64,000 bases of DNA from contig JAVXFZ010000006.1 of the NCBI GenBank assembly GCA_036657595.1, positions 1 through 64,000 on the forward strand, in the 5' to 3' direction. The position numbers were made by a program, and so were the translations under genes. The number at the start of each line of letters is the position of its first letter. The stretch's first letter is position 1. The stretch is from Odoribacter sp036657595. GTDB lineage: Bacteria; Bacteroidota; Bacteroidia; Bacteroidales; Marinifilaceae. This document shows positions 17,773 to 27,497 of this stretch, piece by piece. The notes under the pieces are model-generated. The model saw only the letters and a list, made by a program, of their open reading frames with translations, was not told the origin of the DNA and did not search any database.

Positions 17773-19515
17773 ATGTATAGGACACACACGTGTGGAGAGT
17801 TGCGGCTTGACAACGTAAACGAAAGCGTTTGCCTAAGCGGCTGGGTGCAAAAAGTCAGGAATCTTGGCTCTATGACATTTATTGATCTCCGCGATAGATA
17901 TGGGATTACTCAATTAGTCGTTGAAGAATCGGCTTCAGAAGAGATAAAAAATCAAATCGCCCAATTAGGACGTGAATTTGTGATTCAGGCAACAGGAAAG
18001 GTGGTTGTACGAAGCAGTAAAAATAATAAAATACCAACGGGAGATATTGAAATCATACTTGAAGAAGTTACGATTCTCAGTCGTTCGGAAATTCCACCTT
18101 TCACCATTGAGGACAATACAGACGGCGGCGACGAAATTCGGATGAAATACCGGTATCTTGATCTGCGCCGTAGCGTAGTCAGAAAAAATTTGGAAATGCG
18201 CCACAAGATGGCTCAATTGATCCGGAATTATTTGGATGCTCAACATTTTCTTGAAATAGAAACGCCGGTATTGATTAAAAGTACCCCCGAAGGAGCACGT
18301 GATTTTGTTGTCCCCTCCCGTATGAATCAGGGACAATTCTATGCATTGCCGCAAAGTCCGCAAACCTTCAAGCAATTGCTGATGGTAGCTGGTTTTGATC
18401 GTTATTGTCAGATTGTCAAATGTTTCCGTGATGAAGACTTACGGGCAGACCGTCAGCCGGAATTTACACAGATCGACTGTGAAATGTCGTTTGTGGAGCG
18501 GGAAGATATATTGAATATTTTTGAAGGATTGATCAAGCATCTTTTCAAGGAATTGAGAGGTATTGATATTCCGGAGCTTCCCCGTATGACGTGGGCGGAT
18601 GCGATGGAATATTACGGATGCGACAAACCGGATGTCCGTTTCGGGATGAAGTTTGTGAATCTGACGAAAGAAACGCAGGCGAAAGATTTTGTCGTATTTA
18701 ATTCAGCAGAATATGTTGGGGCTATTTGTGCGCCGGATTGTGCCGTCTATACCCGCAAACAATTGGATGAGCTGACGGAATTTGTAAAACGTCCGCAAGT
18801 GGGAGCCAAAGGATTGGTGTACGTCAGGTATAATACAGACGGGACCTTGAAATCATCTGTTGATAAGTTTTATACGGAAGCTGATCTGAAAGTATGGGCA
18901 GAAGCCTGTGGTGCAAAGCCGGGCGATTTGTTACTCCTCCTTTGCGGTCAAAAGAATAAGACGTTACCACAATTAAGCGAGTTACGCTTGGAAATGGGCA
19001 ATCGTCTTGGATTACGAGATAAGGATGTATTCAAACCTCTGTGGGTGGTTGATTTTCCTCTATTAGAATGGGACGAAGCGACACAACGTTTTTACGCAAT
19101 GCACCATCCGTTTACTTCTCCTAATCCGGAGGATGTGGATATGATGGAAAGCAATCCGGGAGCGGTGAGAGCAAATGCCTATGATATGGTTATCAACGGT
19201 GTTGAAGTAGGCGGCGGTTCTATCCGTATCCACAACACAGAATTACAACAACGGATGTTCAAATGCTTAGGTTTCACACCGGAGCAGGCAGACAAACAAT
19301 TCGGATTTCTGTTGAATGCGTTCAAGTACGGTGCGCCTCCTCACGGTGGTATTGCCTTTGGATTCGACCGATTGGTTTCTATGTTTGCAGGGCTTGACAG
19401 CATCCGCGACACCATCGCTTTTCCAAAGAATAATTCCGGACGGGATGTAATGATTGATTCTCCGTCAGAGATTTCACCGGAACAGTTTAAAGAGTTAGGG
19501 ATTAAAATCAGTTAA
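17773..19515 (+). CDS. aspS: Aspartyl-tRNA synthetase
   Basis: Class IIb synthetase charging tRNA-Asp. 580 aa, bacterial length. N-terminal OB-fold anticodon domain (about 1-105, GWVQKVRNLGSMTFIDLRDR). Motif 2 is FRDEDLRADRQPEFTQID; a bacterial-specific GAD insertion lies between motifs 2 and 3; motif 3 is GIAFGFDRLVSMFAG. The holB-like gene follows 60 bp downstream. Confidence 0.97.
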   Translation: MYRTHTCGELRLDNVNESVCLSGWVQKVRNLGSMTFIDLRDRYGITQLVVEESASEEIKNQIAQLGREFVIQATGKVVVRSSKNNKIPTGDIEIILEEVTILSRSEIPPFTIEDNTDGGDEIRMKYRYLDLRRSVVRKNLEMRHKMAQLIRNYLDAQHFLEIETPVLIKSTPEGARDFVVPSRMNQGQFYALPQSPQTFKQLLMVAGFDRYCQIVKCFRDEDLRADRQPEFTQIDCEMSFVEREDILNIFEGLIKHLFKELRGIDIPELPRMTWADAMEYYGCDKPDVRFGMKFVNLTKETQAKDFVVFNSAEYVGAICAPDCAVYTRKQLDELTEFVKRPQVGAKGLVYVRYNTDGTLKSSVDKFYTEADLKVWAEACGAKPGDLLLLLCGQKNKTLPQLSELRLEMGNRLGLRDKDVFKPLWVVDFPLLEWDEATQRFYAMHHPFTSPNPEDVDMMESNPGAVRANAYDMVINGVEVGGGSIRIHNTELQQRMFKCLGFTPEQADKQFGFLLNAFKYGAPPHGGIAFGFDRLVSMFAGLDSIRDTIAFPKNNSGRDVMIDSPSEISPEQFKELGIKIS

Positions 19516-19575
19516 TAGTTTTCGAGATTTACGATTTTTTCCAGCGTTACACAGCCACTATAAACCGTTAAAAGG

Positions 19576-20694
19576 ATGTTCAAAGATGTAATCGGACATA
19601 ATGATATTAAGCAAAGGCTGGTAAATTCCCTTCAATCGGGACGTATCAGTCACGCACAGTTGTTTGCCGGCGACACGGGTTACGGTTCGTTGGCTTTAGC
19701 ACTGGCATTTGCTCAATATGTATTCTGCACGGGCGACAAGAAGGAGGATGCCTGCGGTGTCTGTCCTTCGTGTCGAAAGATGCAGAAATACATTCATCCC
19801 GATTTACATTTTGTATTTCCGGTTGTCCGCAAGACAAAAAGTCCGGTGAGCGATGAATATATCAACGAATGGCGACATCTGCTCACGCAAAATACATATT
19901 TCGGATTGGAGGAATGGTATACGGCAATGGGCGTGGAAGACAACGCTCAAGCCGCCATTTATACAGAGGAGAGTGTGAACATTCTGCGCAAACTGAATCT
20001 GAAATCGTTTGAGTCGGATTATAAAATTATGGTCGTTTGGTTGCCCGAAAAAATGAATCCGGAATGTGCCAACAAGCTATTAAAGATCATTGAAGAGCCT
20101 TACGACAAGACATTGTTTCTGATGGTATCAGAACATCCCGAACAAATTATTAATACGATACAATCGCGTTTACAGCGTATCCATATACCTCCCTTACAGG
20201 AAGAACAAATCAAACAGCATTTGGTCAACGACAAGGGAGTCACAGAACAAAAAGCAGACGAATATGCCCATATCGCGTCAGGGAGTTGGCACAAAGCCCT
20301 CCGAATGCTAAATGAAACGGAAGAACAGGTCTATAACCAAGAGAAATTCGCCAGCCTGATGCGACTTTGTTGGGAAAGGAAAATGCTTCCGGTGAATGAA
20401 TGGGTGAATGAAATCAGCGGTCTGGGACGGGAAAGACAAAAAAATTTTCTGATGCACTCTACCCGTATGGTCAGAGAAAATTTTATCCGTAACTTTGGAC
20501 TGGAAAAATTGAATTATATGACAGAGCGAGAAATGAATTTTTCGCAGCGTTTCTCGCCTTATATACACGAGGGAAATGTGATTCCGCTTACGACTGAGTT
20601 TGAACGAGCCTACAATGACATCGGTCGAAACGGGAATGCAAAAATTATTTTTACTGATTTATGTATTAAAGTGATGCAAAATATCAGACCTTGA
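19576..20694 (+). CDS. holB: DNA polymerase III delta-prime-like clamp-loader subunit
   Basis: 372 aa, AAA+ clamp-loader fold. A zinc module CGVCPSCRKMQ is at about residues 58-68, followed by HPDLHFVFP. The P-loop position reads GDTGYGSLAL, lacking the lysine of a working Walker A, as expected for delta-prime, which does not hydrolyse ATP. The sensor region NPECANKLLKIIEEP and the IQSRLQRI arginine-finger region are present. It acts in loading the beta clamp at the replication fork. Confidence 0.88.
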   Translation: MFKDVIGHNDIKQRLVNSLQSGRISHAQLFAGDTGYGSLALALAFAQYVFCTGDKKEDACGVCPSCRKMQKYIHPDLHFVFPVVRKTKSPVSDEYINEWRHLLTQNTYFGLEEWYTAMGVEDNAQAAIYTEESVNILRKLNLKSFESDYKIMVVWLPEKMNPECANKLLKIIEEPYDKTLFLMVSEHPEQIINTIQSRLQRIHIPPLQEEQIKQHLVNDKGVTEQKADEYAHIASGSWHKALRMLNETEEQVYNQEKFASLMRLCWERKMLPVNEWVNEISGLGRERQKNFLMHSTRMVRENFIRNFGLEKLNYMTEREMNFSQRFSPYIHEGNVIPLTTEFERAYNDIGRNGNAKIIFTDLCIKVMQNIRP

Positions 20695-20816
20695 CAGGAA
20701 AATGGCTCCCAAAAGAAAAATAAAAAGCAACACACGAAAAATCCGGTGAGACGAGAACAACGAAATGGAAGAAATAGCGGAGAGCGACGAAAATAAGAAT
20801 GAAATAATATTATTTT

Positions 20817-22436
20817 ATGAGTGAATTAATAGATAACGAAAATATAGATCAAGACGAAGAATTGTTTTCTGATGAAAACGAAGATTTCGGGAATGAGCCA
20901 ACAGAAGTGGAGGCTGAGGTAGAAAATTCAGAGAATACGCTTGAAATAAAAGAGGAAATAGTGGTGGAGGAATTTGAAGAGGAGGAAGAGGAAAGCGACG
21001 AAATGGAAGCGTCAGAAGCCATTGAAGCAGGAGAATTTGCGCCGCAAAAGAAAAAGGAGGACGAAGAAGAAGAGGTGCAACCGCTTCATACCAAGCATCC
21101 CAGACCGGACATCCCTATCATCGATCACCGGCTGTTGTCCGGTAAATTATCGGTCTATAATTGGCTGGAAGATTTACCTACAACGAATTGTGTACCGGAA
21201 ATTGTTGAAGTACAATTTAAAAATACTCGAAAAGGTTTTTACAATAATCCGTCCAATCTGCCTTTACAAAAAGGAGATATTGTCGCCGTAGAAGCTGCTT
21301 TGGGGCACGATATTGGAGTAATCTCTCTTTCAGGTGAATTGGTGAAGGAACAAATACGCCTGAAAAGAATTGATCTGGAACGTAATCCGCTAAAAAAGGT
21401 TTACAGGAAAGCGAAACCACACGATATAGAAAAATGGCAACAAGCCATCGCATTGGAACACGAAACAATGATCCGTTCCCGAAAGATTGCAGCAGATCTT
21501 AATTTGAATATGAAAATAGGAGATGTTGAATATCAGGGAGATAAGACGAAAGCGATCTTTTATTATATTGCTGACGACCGGGTGGATTTCCGTACCTTGA
21601 TTAAAGTGTTGGCAGAAACATTTCGCATCCGTATTGAGATGAAGCAGATCGGAACGCGTCAGGAAGCAGGGCGTATCGGAGGCATTGGTCCTTGCGGACG
21701 TAAATTATGTTGTTCGAGTTTTATTACGAATTTTATTTCTGTATCTACTTCAGCAGCCCGCTATCAGGATATTTCCCTGAATCCTCAAAAATTAGCCGGA
21801 CAATGTGGTAAATTAAAATGTTGTCTGAACTACGAAGTAGATGCTTATCTTGATGCACAGAAGGATTTTCCGTCAAGCAATATACCATTGAACACGGGTA
21901 ACGGACTTCTTTATCATCAAAAAACAGATATTTTCGGACAAATGATGTCGTACACTCCTGACAAGGAAGGAAAAGGTATTTTTATACAAATTCCGGTGAG
22001 ACGGGTGAAAGAAATTATCACGATGAACCGGAAGGGTATTATCCCGCCTCAAGCGGTTGAAATCCGTGAGGATGAACCGGTAGACATCAAATATACGGAT
22101 GGTGTGGGCGAAGAAAGTTTGAATCGTTTTGACGAGAAAAAACAGAAAAAACAACATTCTAAGTTCCGGAACAATAATAACCGTGAAAACGGCAACAACA
22201 ATGTTCCACGAAACGAAAAGATCGAAAAGACCGGAGGAAGTGAGGGTCGGAATGAAAATAAAAACGCAATCCCGAATAACGGAAGCGATAATAATAATCG
22301 TCCGAATAACAATCGGCAGGGCAGTCCACGACCTTTTAGGAATGGACCCCGCCCGGAACAACGCAAAGATCCAAAGTCTTTATCAAAGCCGAAACCCAAG
22401 ACCGATCAGGACGTTAAACCTCAAAATGAACAATAA
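20817..22436 (+). CDS. ricT: RicT/YaaT-like PSP1-domain protein
   Basis: 539 aa. The N-terminal 90 residues are strongly acidic. The PSP1 core (about residues 120-380) carries the family's cysteine signature: GPCGRKLCCSSF and GQCGKLKCCLNY. The last 120 residues are low-complexity, Asn/Lys/Arg-rich (many NNN and RPNNN runs). In Bacillus the homologue is part of the Fe-S-containing Y-complex that affects RNase Y; the Bacteroidetes role is unknown. Its TAA stop overlaps the ATG of the rhomboid gene by one base, so these two are coupled. Confidence 0.88.
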   Translation: MSELIDNENIDQDEELFSDENEDFGNEPTEVEAEVENSENTLEIKEEIVVEEFEEEEEESDEMEASEAIEAGEFAPQKKKEDEEEEVQPLHTKHPRPDIPIIDHRLLSGKLSVYNWLEDLPTTNCVPEIVEVQFKNTRKGFYNNPSNLPLQKGDIVAVEAALGHDIGVISLSGELVKEQIRLKRIDLERNPLKKVYRKAKPHDIEKWQQAIALEHETMIRSRKIAADLNLNMKIGDVEYQGDKTKAIFYYIADDRVDFRTLIKVLAETFRIRIEMKQIGTRQEAGRIGGIGPCGRKLCCSSFITNFISVSTSAARYQDISLNPQKLAGQCGKLKCCLNYEVDAYLDAQKDFPSSNIPLNTGNGLLYHQKTDIFGQMMSYTPDKEGKGIFIQIPVRRVKEIITMNRKGIIPPQAVEIREDEPVDIKYTDGVGEESLNRFDEKKQKKQHSKFRNNNNRENGNNNVPRNEKIEKTGGSEGRNENKNAIPNNGSDNNNRPNNNRQGSPRPFRNGPRPEQRKDPKSLSKPKPKTDQDVKPQNEQ

Positions 22437-23254
22437 TGCAGAGCTATCGTCCGTTTTCCGGTATCACCCCAGCAGTTAAAATGCTGCTGATCCTAAATGT
22501 AGTTATGTATTTTTTAGCTATGTTTTTGGATCGGAATTTTCATATAGATACGGCAGATATGTTGGGACTTCATTTGCCCCAATCCATTTTTTGGAATCCC
22601 TGGCAATATGTCACGCATATGTTTATGCACGGTAGTATTAGCCATTTATTCTTCAATATGTTTGCCTTGTTTATGTTCGGGCGGATATTGGAATCGGTAT
22701 GGGGCTCCCGACGGTTTCTTATCTTTTATTTTGTCTGCGGCATCGGTGCAGGCACATTAAACAGTCTGATCGGCTGGTTTGAAGTACACCGGCTATTGGA
22801 ACAATATCAAGCTTTCAAAAGCGCACCAAGCCCTGAGCTATTGTCTGAATTTGTCAAGAATCAAGTAGCCAATCCGGCAAGTTGGGTATGGGAAGTGATT
22901 GATAGTTGGATTAATCAACCCAACTCACAGGAATACATTCAGGCTGGTGAGGTTTTGTTTCAACGAATTATTGACGCAAAAATAAATGTTCCGATGATAG
23001 GGGCTTCGGGTGCCATTTTCGGTATATTGCTGGCATTCGGTATGTTGTTCCCCAACACAGAGCTTTATTTGATGTTTATACCTATTCCCATCAAAGCAAA
23101 GTATTTTGTACTGGGCTACGGATTGATTGAACTCTTTTTGGGATTTCAAAATAGTGCCAGCGACAACGTAGCACATTTTGCCCACCTTGGAGGAATGCTG
23201 TTTGGTTATATTTTATTAAAATATTGGGGCAGAAAAAGTAAAAAGTTTTATTAA
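22436..23254 (+). CDS. Rhomboid intramembrane serine protease (first copy)
   Basis: 272 aa, six or more membrane helices. Rhomboid motifs are complete: HMFMHGSISHLFFNMFALF in the second helix, catalytic S191 in GASGAIFG, and H250 in AHLGGMLFG. It cleaves substrates within the membrane; substrates here are unknown. A soluble-looking insertion (about residues 125-180) precedes the catalytic serine helix. Start overlaps the ricT stop by one base. Confidence 0.93.
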   Translation: MQSYRPFSGITPAVKMLLILNVVMYFLAMFLDRNFHIDTADMLGLHLPQSIFWNPWQYVTHMFMHGSISHLFFNMFALFMFGRILESVWGSRRFLIFYFVCGIGAGTLNSLIGWFEVHRLLEQYQAFKSAPSPELLSEFVKNQVANPASWVWEVIDSWINQPNSQEYIQAGEVLFQRIIDAKINVPMIGASGAIFGILLAFGMLFPNTELYLMFIPIPIKAKYFVLGYGLIELFLGFQNSASDNVAHFAHLGGMLFGYILLKYWGRKSKKFY

Positions 23255-23340
23255 ACAAGTCTATTGGAGCAAGGAGATATATTCCATCTATAGCAATTCA
23301 CTTTCTGCAATTCTTCGCAGGTGTGAATTATAAATCATTA

Positions 23341-24276
23341 ATGAGAATGTATTACAAAGAATACGGAGGCAATTATTCAGAAGGGATACTGGAAGGTTTT
23401 AAAAATTCTTTTCGGAAGGGATCTTCTTTAACACGACTGATCTACATCAATTGCGGTGTGTTTTTGGGATTGAAGATTGTCTATGTCCTGATGTTACTGA
23501 CAGGGGTAGGAGATAGTTTTTATCCGACCGTGTTGGAATGGATAGGAGTACCGGCAGATCTTGAATATCTCCTTTACCGCCCGTGGAGTTTGTTCACCTA
23601 TATGTTCACACAATTTGAATTTTTGCATCTATTGTTCAATATGTTGTGGCTATATTGGTTTGGTTCTTTTTTCCTGAATCATTTTTCTGAAAAAAGTCTC
23701 ACAGGTGTTTATTTACTGGGGGGATTGGCTGGAGCTTTGTTGTATGTCGGTGCTTATAATGTTTTCCCTTATTTTGACCAGCTCACCCGTTTGTCATCGT
23801 GGGCTATCGGATCATCAGCATCTGTTATGGCTATTGTCTTTGCCGTATGTACCTATTTGCCTCATCAAAAAGTATATATTTTTTTGATCGGACCTGTCAA
23901 GTTGATTTATTTAGCTCTTTTCACCGCTTTGATTGATGTACTCAGTATCCAATCAGGTAATGCAGGCGGACACATCGCACACTTAGGAGGAGCGTTGTTT
24001 GGCTGGCTATTTATTTTGGGCATTCAACGAAATAGGAATATCACCTCCGGCGTTATTCATCTTTTCTCCAAAAGTAATCGCTGGTTTTCACGAAAAAGGA
24101 GTATGCGGGTAAAGCATACAAAAAATGTTTCAGCAATGAATGACCGCGAATACAATGAATATAAGAGGAATCAAAATGACAAAATGAATAAAATATTGGA
24201 TAAAATTTCCCAATCGGGCTATGAAAGCCTAAGCCGAGAAGAAAAGGAGATTTTATTCCGTTCAGGAAAAAATTAA
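23341..24276 (+). CDS. Rhomboid-family protein (second copy)
   Basis: About 311 aa from ATG 23341; a GTG six codons earlier (23323) is possible. Multi-helix rhomboid fold with FLHLLFNMLWLYWFG, a probable catalytic S159 in GSSAS (the usual GxSG has lost its last Gly) and H214 in AHLGG. The last 70 residues form a basic cytoplasmic tail. It lies directly after the first rhomboid, giving a tandem pair. Confidence 0.88.
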   Translation: MRMYYKEYGGNYSEGILEGFKNSFRKGSSLTRLIYINCGVFLGLKIVYVLMLLTGVGDSFYPTVLEWIGVPADLEYLLYRPWSLFTYMFTQFEFLHLLFNMLWLYWFGSFFLNHFSEKSLTGVYLLGGLAGALLYVGAYNVFPYFDQLTRLSSWAIGSSASVMAIVFAVCTYLPHQKVYIFLIGPVKLIYLALFTALIDVLSIQSGNAGGHIAHLGGALFGWLFILGIQRNRNITSGVIHLFSKSNRWFSRKRSMRVKHTKNVSAMNDREYNEYKRNQNDKMNKILDKISQSGYESLSREEKEILFRSGKN

Positions 24277-24346
24277 AAATAACTATCAAGCTAAAGAGAA
24301 AAAAATGTCCGACTTAGTTTAACATCGGTTCCGAAAAGATGATGCT

Positions 24347-25414
24347 ATGATGAAATTATTGGATAAAATCGTTTTATTTGTCAGTTCTATCGCTATGTTA
24401 GGATTACTGGGAGCTTATACCGCTTCGTATGTGAATCCTAATACTTTCGTATGGCCATCATTGTTGGGACTGGCTTATCCGTATTTGCTCATCGCCAATA
24501 TTATTTTATTATTGTATTGGATCACCCGTTGGAAGAAGGCAGCATTTGCCGTATTGATTGTTATACTCTTGGGAATACCGTCCTTTATGACGTATTATGG
24601 CACCGCCAGTGATAATGAGCAGGAAAAAGATTCTGATATATCGTTATTGTCGTATAATATCCGTTATTTCGATGTTTATAAATGGTCGAATCAGGAGGAT
24701 ACAAAAGAAAAACTTTTTAATTATCTGAATCATTTCAAAGGGGATGTGATCTGCCTGCAAGAATTTTCTACTAATGACAATTCTTCATTTCAAAAGACAA
24801 TTATCTATAACCTGAAATCGTTCCCCTATTATCACATATACAAGGATATGGCTATATTTTCCCGAATCCCTTTTATCCGAAAAGGAAATATATTTTTTGA
24901 TCCTCAATATTCCAGTTCGTGTATCTATTGCGACATTCCACTGTGTGGCGATACGGTGCGCATCTATTCTGTGCATTTGGAATCTTACAAGTTAGGAAAA
25001 AAAGAAAGACAATTTATGAAGGATATCAGCCAAGGAGTAAAAAGTAATAATATACCTGAAAAGGTGAAGAATCTGACAAAACGTCTGACAACAGCCAATA
25101 AGAATAGGGCCTTACAAGCCGAGCAAATTAAAAGACATTTACAGAAATCACCTTATCAGGTAGTTCTCTGCGGTGATTTCAACGATACCCCTTTATCATA
25201 TACTTACAAAAAACTCAAAGGTGAATTGGAAGATTCTTTTATCGAAAAAGGGCGTGGATTAGGAAATACTTATATCGGAGAATTTCCTTCTTTCCGAATT
25301 GATTATATTTTACACACACCCAACTTAGAAACAGTCAGCTATTCTCGTAATCATATCCAATTATCCGATCATTATCCGATAACAAGTAAGTTGAGAATGA
25401 AAAATCGAAAATAA
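24347..25414 (+). CDS. Membrane-anchored endonuclease/exonuclease/phosphatase-family protein
   Basis: 355 aa. Three N-terminal membrane helices (about residues 5-90) precede an EEP (DNase I-like) domain: LSYNIRYFD, CLQEFS, YSVHLES, CGDFND and the closing RIDYIL and LSDHYPI, which hold the metal and catalytic Asp/His residues. Substrate cannot be told from sequence; related proteins act on nucleic acids or phospholipids. It lies 70 bp after the second rhomboid in the same direction. Confidence 0.88.
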   Translation: MMKLLDKIVLFVSSIAMLGLLGAYTASYVNPNTFVWPSLLGLAYPYLLIANIILLLYWITRWKKAAFAVLIVILLGIPSFMTYYGTASDNEQEKDSDISLLSYNIRYFDVYKWSNQEDTKEKLFNYLNHFKGDVICLQEFSTNDNSSFQKTIIYNLKSFPYYHIYKDMAIFSRIPFIRKGNIFFDPQYSSSCIYCDIPLCGDTVRIYSVHLESYKLGKKERQFMKDISQGVKSNNIPEKVKNLTKRLTTANKNRALQAEQIKRHLQKSPYQVVLCGDFNDTPLSYTYKKLKGELEDSFIEKGRGLGNTYIGEFPSFRIDYILHTPNLETVSYSRNHIQLSDHYPITSKLRMKNRK

Positions 25415-25561
25415 AGGAATCGACTTGTTTATTATTTTCATCGCCTATTTTAAAAGAAGGATTTACACGACTAAAATAGATGTATCATTGTTCTGTATAT
25501 ATAAAAAGCCATTGTCTTTATCCCTTGCAAACATTCATCCATTCAATTTTACTGTATTTTT

Positions 25562-25592
25562 TTTGGAATATCTTTAATTTATTCTATTTTTG
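25562..25592 (+). promoter_or_regulatory. Consensus Bacteroidetes promoter of tRNA-Ala
   Basis: TTTG at 25562-25565, a 19-bp spacer, then TATTTTTG at 25585-25592: an exact match to TTTG-N19-TAnnTTTG. The tRNA begins 34 bp downstream. Confidence 0.8.
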
Positions 25593-25626
25593 CTGCAACT
25601 ATTAAAATGATGAATAAAATAGCAAA

Positions 25627-25700
<74 letters not shown>

Positions 25701-25710
25701 CAGGAAGTTC

Positions 25711-25790
25711 TTAAAGTTTGTAAAGTTCATAAAGTTTATGATTGAAAGTAAGCCTGATTAGGAAACTTTCCATTAACTTTATGGACTTTA
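25711..25790. repeat. Long imperfect hairpin with tandem TAAAGTT units after tRNA-Ala
   Basis: Left arm 25721-25740 pairs with right arm 25771-25790 (18 Watson-Crick pairs, one G-T, one mismatch), with a nested GAAAGT/ACTTTC stem (25744-25749, 25765-25770). The left side is built of three near-copies of TAAAGTTnn (25712-25738). It may end tRNA transcription, though no clear T tract follows. Confidence 0.65.
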
Positions 25791-25848
25791 TATATTTAAA
25801 TAAGTATGTATAGTCAGAAATATTAACTAATTCTTATTGTCATTATCA

Positions 25849-26940
25849 ATGGAAGAATCAGAACAAAAACTGACAAAAAAAATCAGTCCTTATAAGATCA
25901 TTTACCCGATTATTATCGGTCTGGCAGTTGTATCTTATATGCTTTATAAGGAATTTGACATCACAGCTTTCCAACAGATCACTTTCACTTGGAATACTGT
26001 ATTCTGGCTTTTGGTGGCTCTGATGTGTATGTTTGTTCGCGATTTAGGTTATGTCATTCGTATTCGGGTACTTTCAGGCGACCGTTTAAGCTGGATCAAA
26101 TCCATCCGGATTATCTTTTTATGGGAATTTACTTCGGCTGTCACTCCTTCAGCTATCGGCGGAACCAGTCTGGCTATATTATTTGTAAATAAAGAGGGTA
26201 TTAAAGTGGGACGCAGCTCTGCAATGGTGATGGCAACCTCTTTTCTGGACGAACTTTATTTTATACTGATGTTTCCCCTTATCTTATTATGCGTTAGCCA
26301 AAGTGCCTTGTGGAATATGCCGGGAGTAAATTCAGGGGTCAGTCAGAGTTTGATTTTATTCGCTGTCGGCGGTTATTTGATTAAATTAGCTTATCTGATC
26401 GTCCTCAGCTATGGTCTGTTTAAGAATCCCAGAGGACTGAAGTATTTGCTTATGAAATGTTTTAAGCTGAAATTACTTCGTAAATGGCGGCATAACGCCA
26501 ATGAAGCAGGATCGGATATCGTCCGCAATTCATACGAATTACGCCACATGCCATTCCTTTTTTGGATGAAAACATTCGGAGCAACATTTCTATCCTGGAC
26601 AGCACGTTATTGGGTTGTTAATGCTATTTTAATGGCATTTTGGGCAGGTAATTATAATTGGGCTACTCAATTTTTAATCTTTGCCCGTCAACTGGTGATG
26701 TGGATTATGATGCTGGTCAGCCCTACTCCCGGAGGTAGCGGATTTGCTGAATTTGTATTTAAAGAATATTTGGGGGAATTTCTTCCAAGCGCAGGACTTG
26801 CCATTGCAATGGCGATTCTTTGGCGATTAATTACTTATTATCCTTATCTGATCGCCGGCGTATTCTTCGTACCAAGATGGGTTAGTAAACATTTCGGCTC
26901 TCAACGTTCGAAAAAAATAAACGAGCTATCGAAAAATTAA
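25849..26940 (+). CDS. Flippase-like / LPG-synthase-TM family membrane protein
   Basis: About 363 aa from ATG 25849 (MEESEQKLTKK); earlier in-frame codons are not ATG. Eight or so membrane helices match the lysylphosphatidylglycerol synthase transmembrane region family (UPF0104), with WEFTSAVTPSAIGGTS and PTPGGSGFAEF as its two glycine/proline signatures. There is no aminoacyl-transfer domain, so it is not itself a full LPG synthase; such short members may flip or export a lipid or isoprenoid. The small gene that follows may be co-transcribed. Confidence 0.85.
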   Translation: MEESEQKLTKKISPYKIIYPIIIGLAVVSYMLYKEFDITAFQQITFTWNTVFWLLVALMCMFVRDLGYVIRIRVLSGDRLSWIKSIRIIFLWEFTSAVTPSAIGGTSLAILFVNKEGIKVGRSSAMVMATSFLDELYFILMFPLILLCVSQSALWNMPGVNSGVSQSLILFAVGGYLIKLAYLIVLSYGLFKNPRGLKYLLMKCFKLKLLRKWRHNANEAGSDIVRNSYELRHMPFLFWMKTFGATFLSWTARYWVVNAILMAFWAGNYNWATQFLIFARQLVMWIMMLVSPTPGGSGFAEFVFKEYLGEFLPSAGLAIAMAILWRLITYYPYLIAGVFFVPRWVSKHFGSQRSKKINELSKN

Positions 26941-26968
26941 AAAATGTCATTATTAATCGGATATCAAT

Positions 26969-27286
26969 ATGTTTCTATTATTCAAAAAACCGGAATACAG
27001 GAAATTTAATCTTCAACCTCGTTACTGGGATCCTGAAAAAGAAAAACGAGAAGAACGAGAGAAAAGGATTAGGGCAGAACTCGGATTGAAAGACGAGAAC
27101 GACCCGTATATGCCCAATATAGAAGGAAAATTCAGACAAGAATATAAGAAACGGAAATCAGAACGTAGTGGGCTTAATTCATCGTATAGCCTCCGTCTGT
27201 TTATGATCCTAATTATGCTATTCCTCGCAGCATTTTATGTATTTATTAAAAATCCGGAAGGTCTGCTGAAATTCTTTGGACTTTAA
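26969..27286 (+). CDS. Small membrane protein, unknown function
   Basis: 105 aa. The first 75 residues are highly charged (NLQPRYWDPEKEKREEREK and further Lys/Glu-rich helix). One membrane helix (about residues 77-95, LRLFMILIMLFLAAFYVF) is followed by a short tail. The charged-then-helix layout suggests a tail-anchored protein. It lies 28 bp after the flippase-like gene in the same direction. I recognise no family. Confidence 0.7.
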   Translation: MFLLFKKPEYRKFNLQPRYWDPEKEKREEREKRIRAELGLKDENDPYMPNIEGKFRQEYKKRKSERSGLNSSYSLRLFMILIMLFLAAFYVFIKNPEGLLKFFGL

Positions 27287-27497
27287 GGCTCTTGACAAAT
27301 TGATTGCTTTTGTAAGTTTCTTGGAATCTTATCGTTCAAACTTTTAAAAAGAGCAAGCATTTTTTGACATCCCTTAAAAAAGATCAATTAAGCAGAGATT
27401 GACTAAAAATGAGGTTTTATCTTTATCTTTAAACGTTCATTTTTAGTGTTCCTAATTTTAATCTTTAACCTATCGCTTTTAAGCTTTTTACCTTTAT

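Noticed and set aside
19576..20694. Degenerate Walker A in the delta-prime-like subunit as a sign of inactivation
   Set aside because: Delta-prime subunits normally lack a working nucleotide site, so this is expected.
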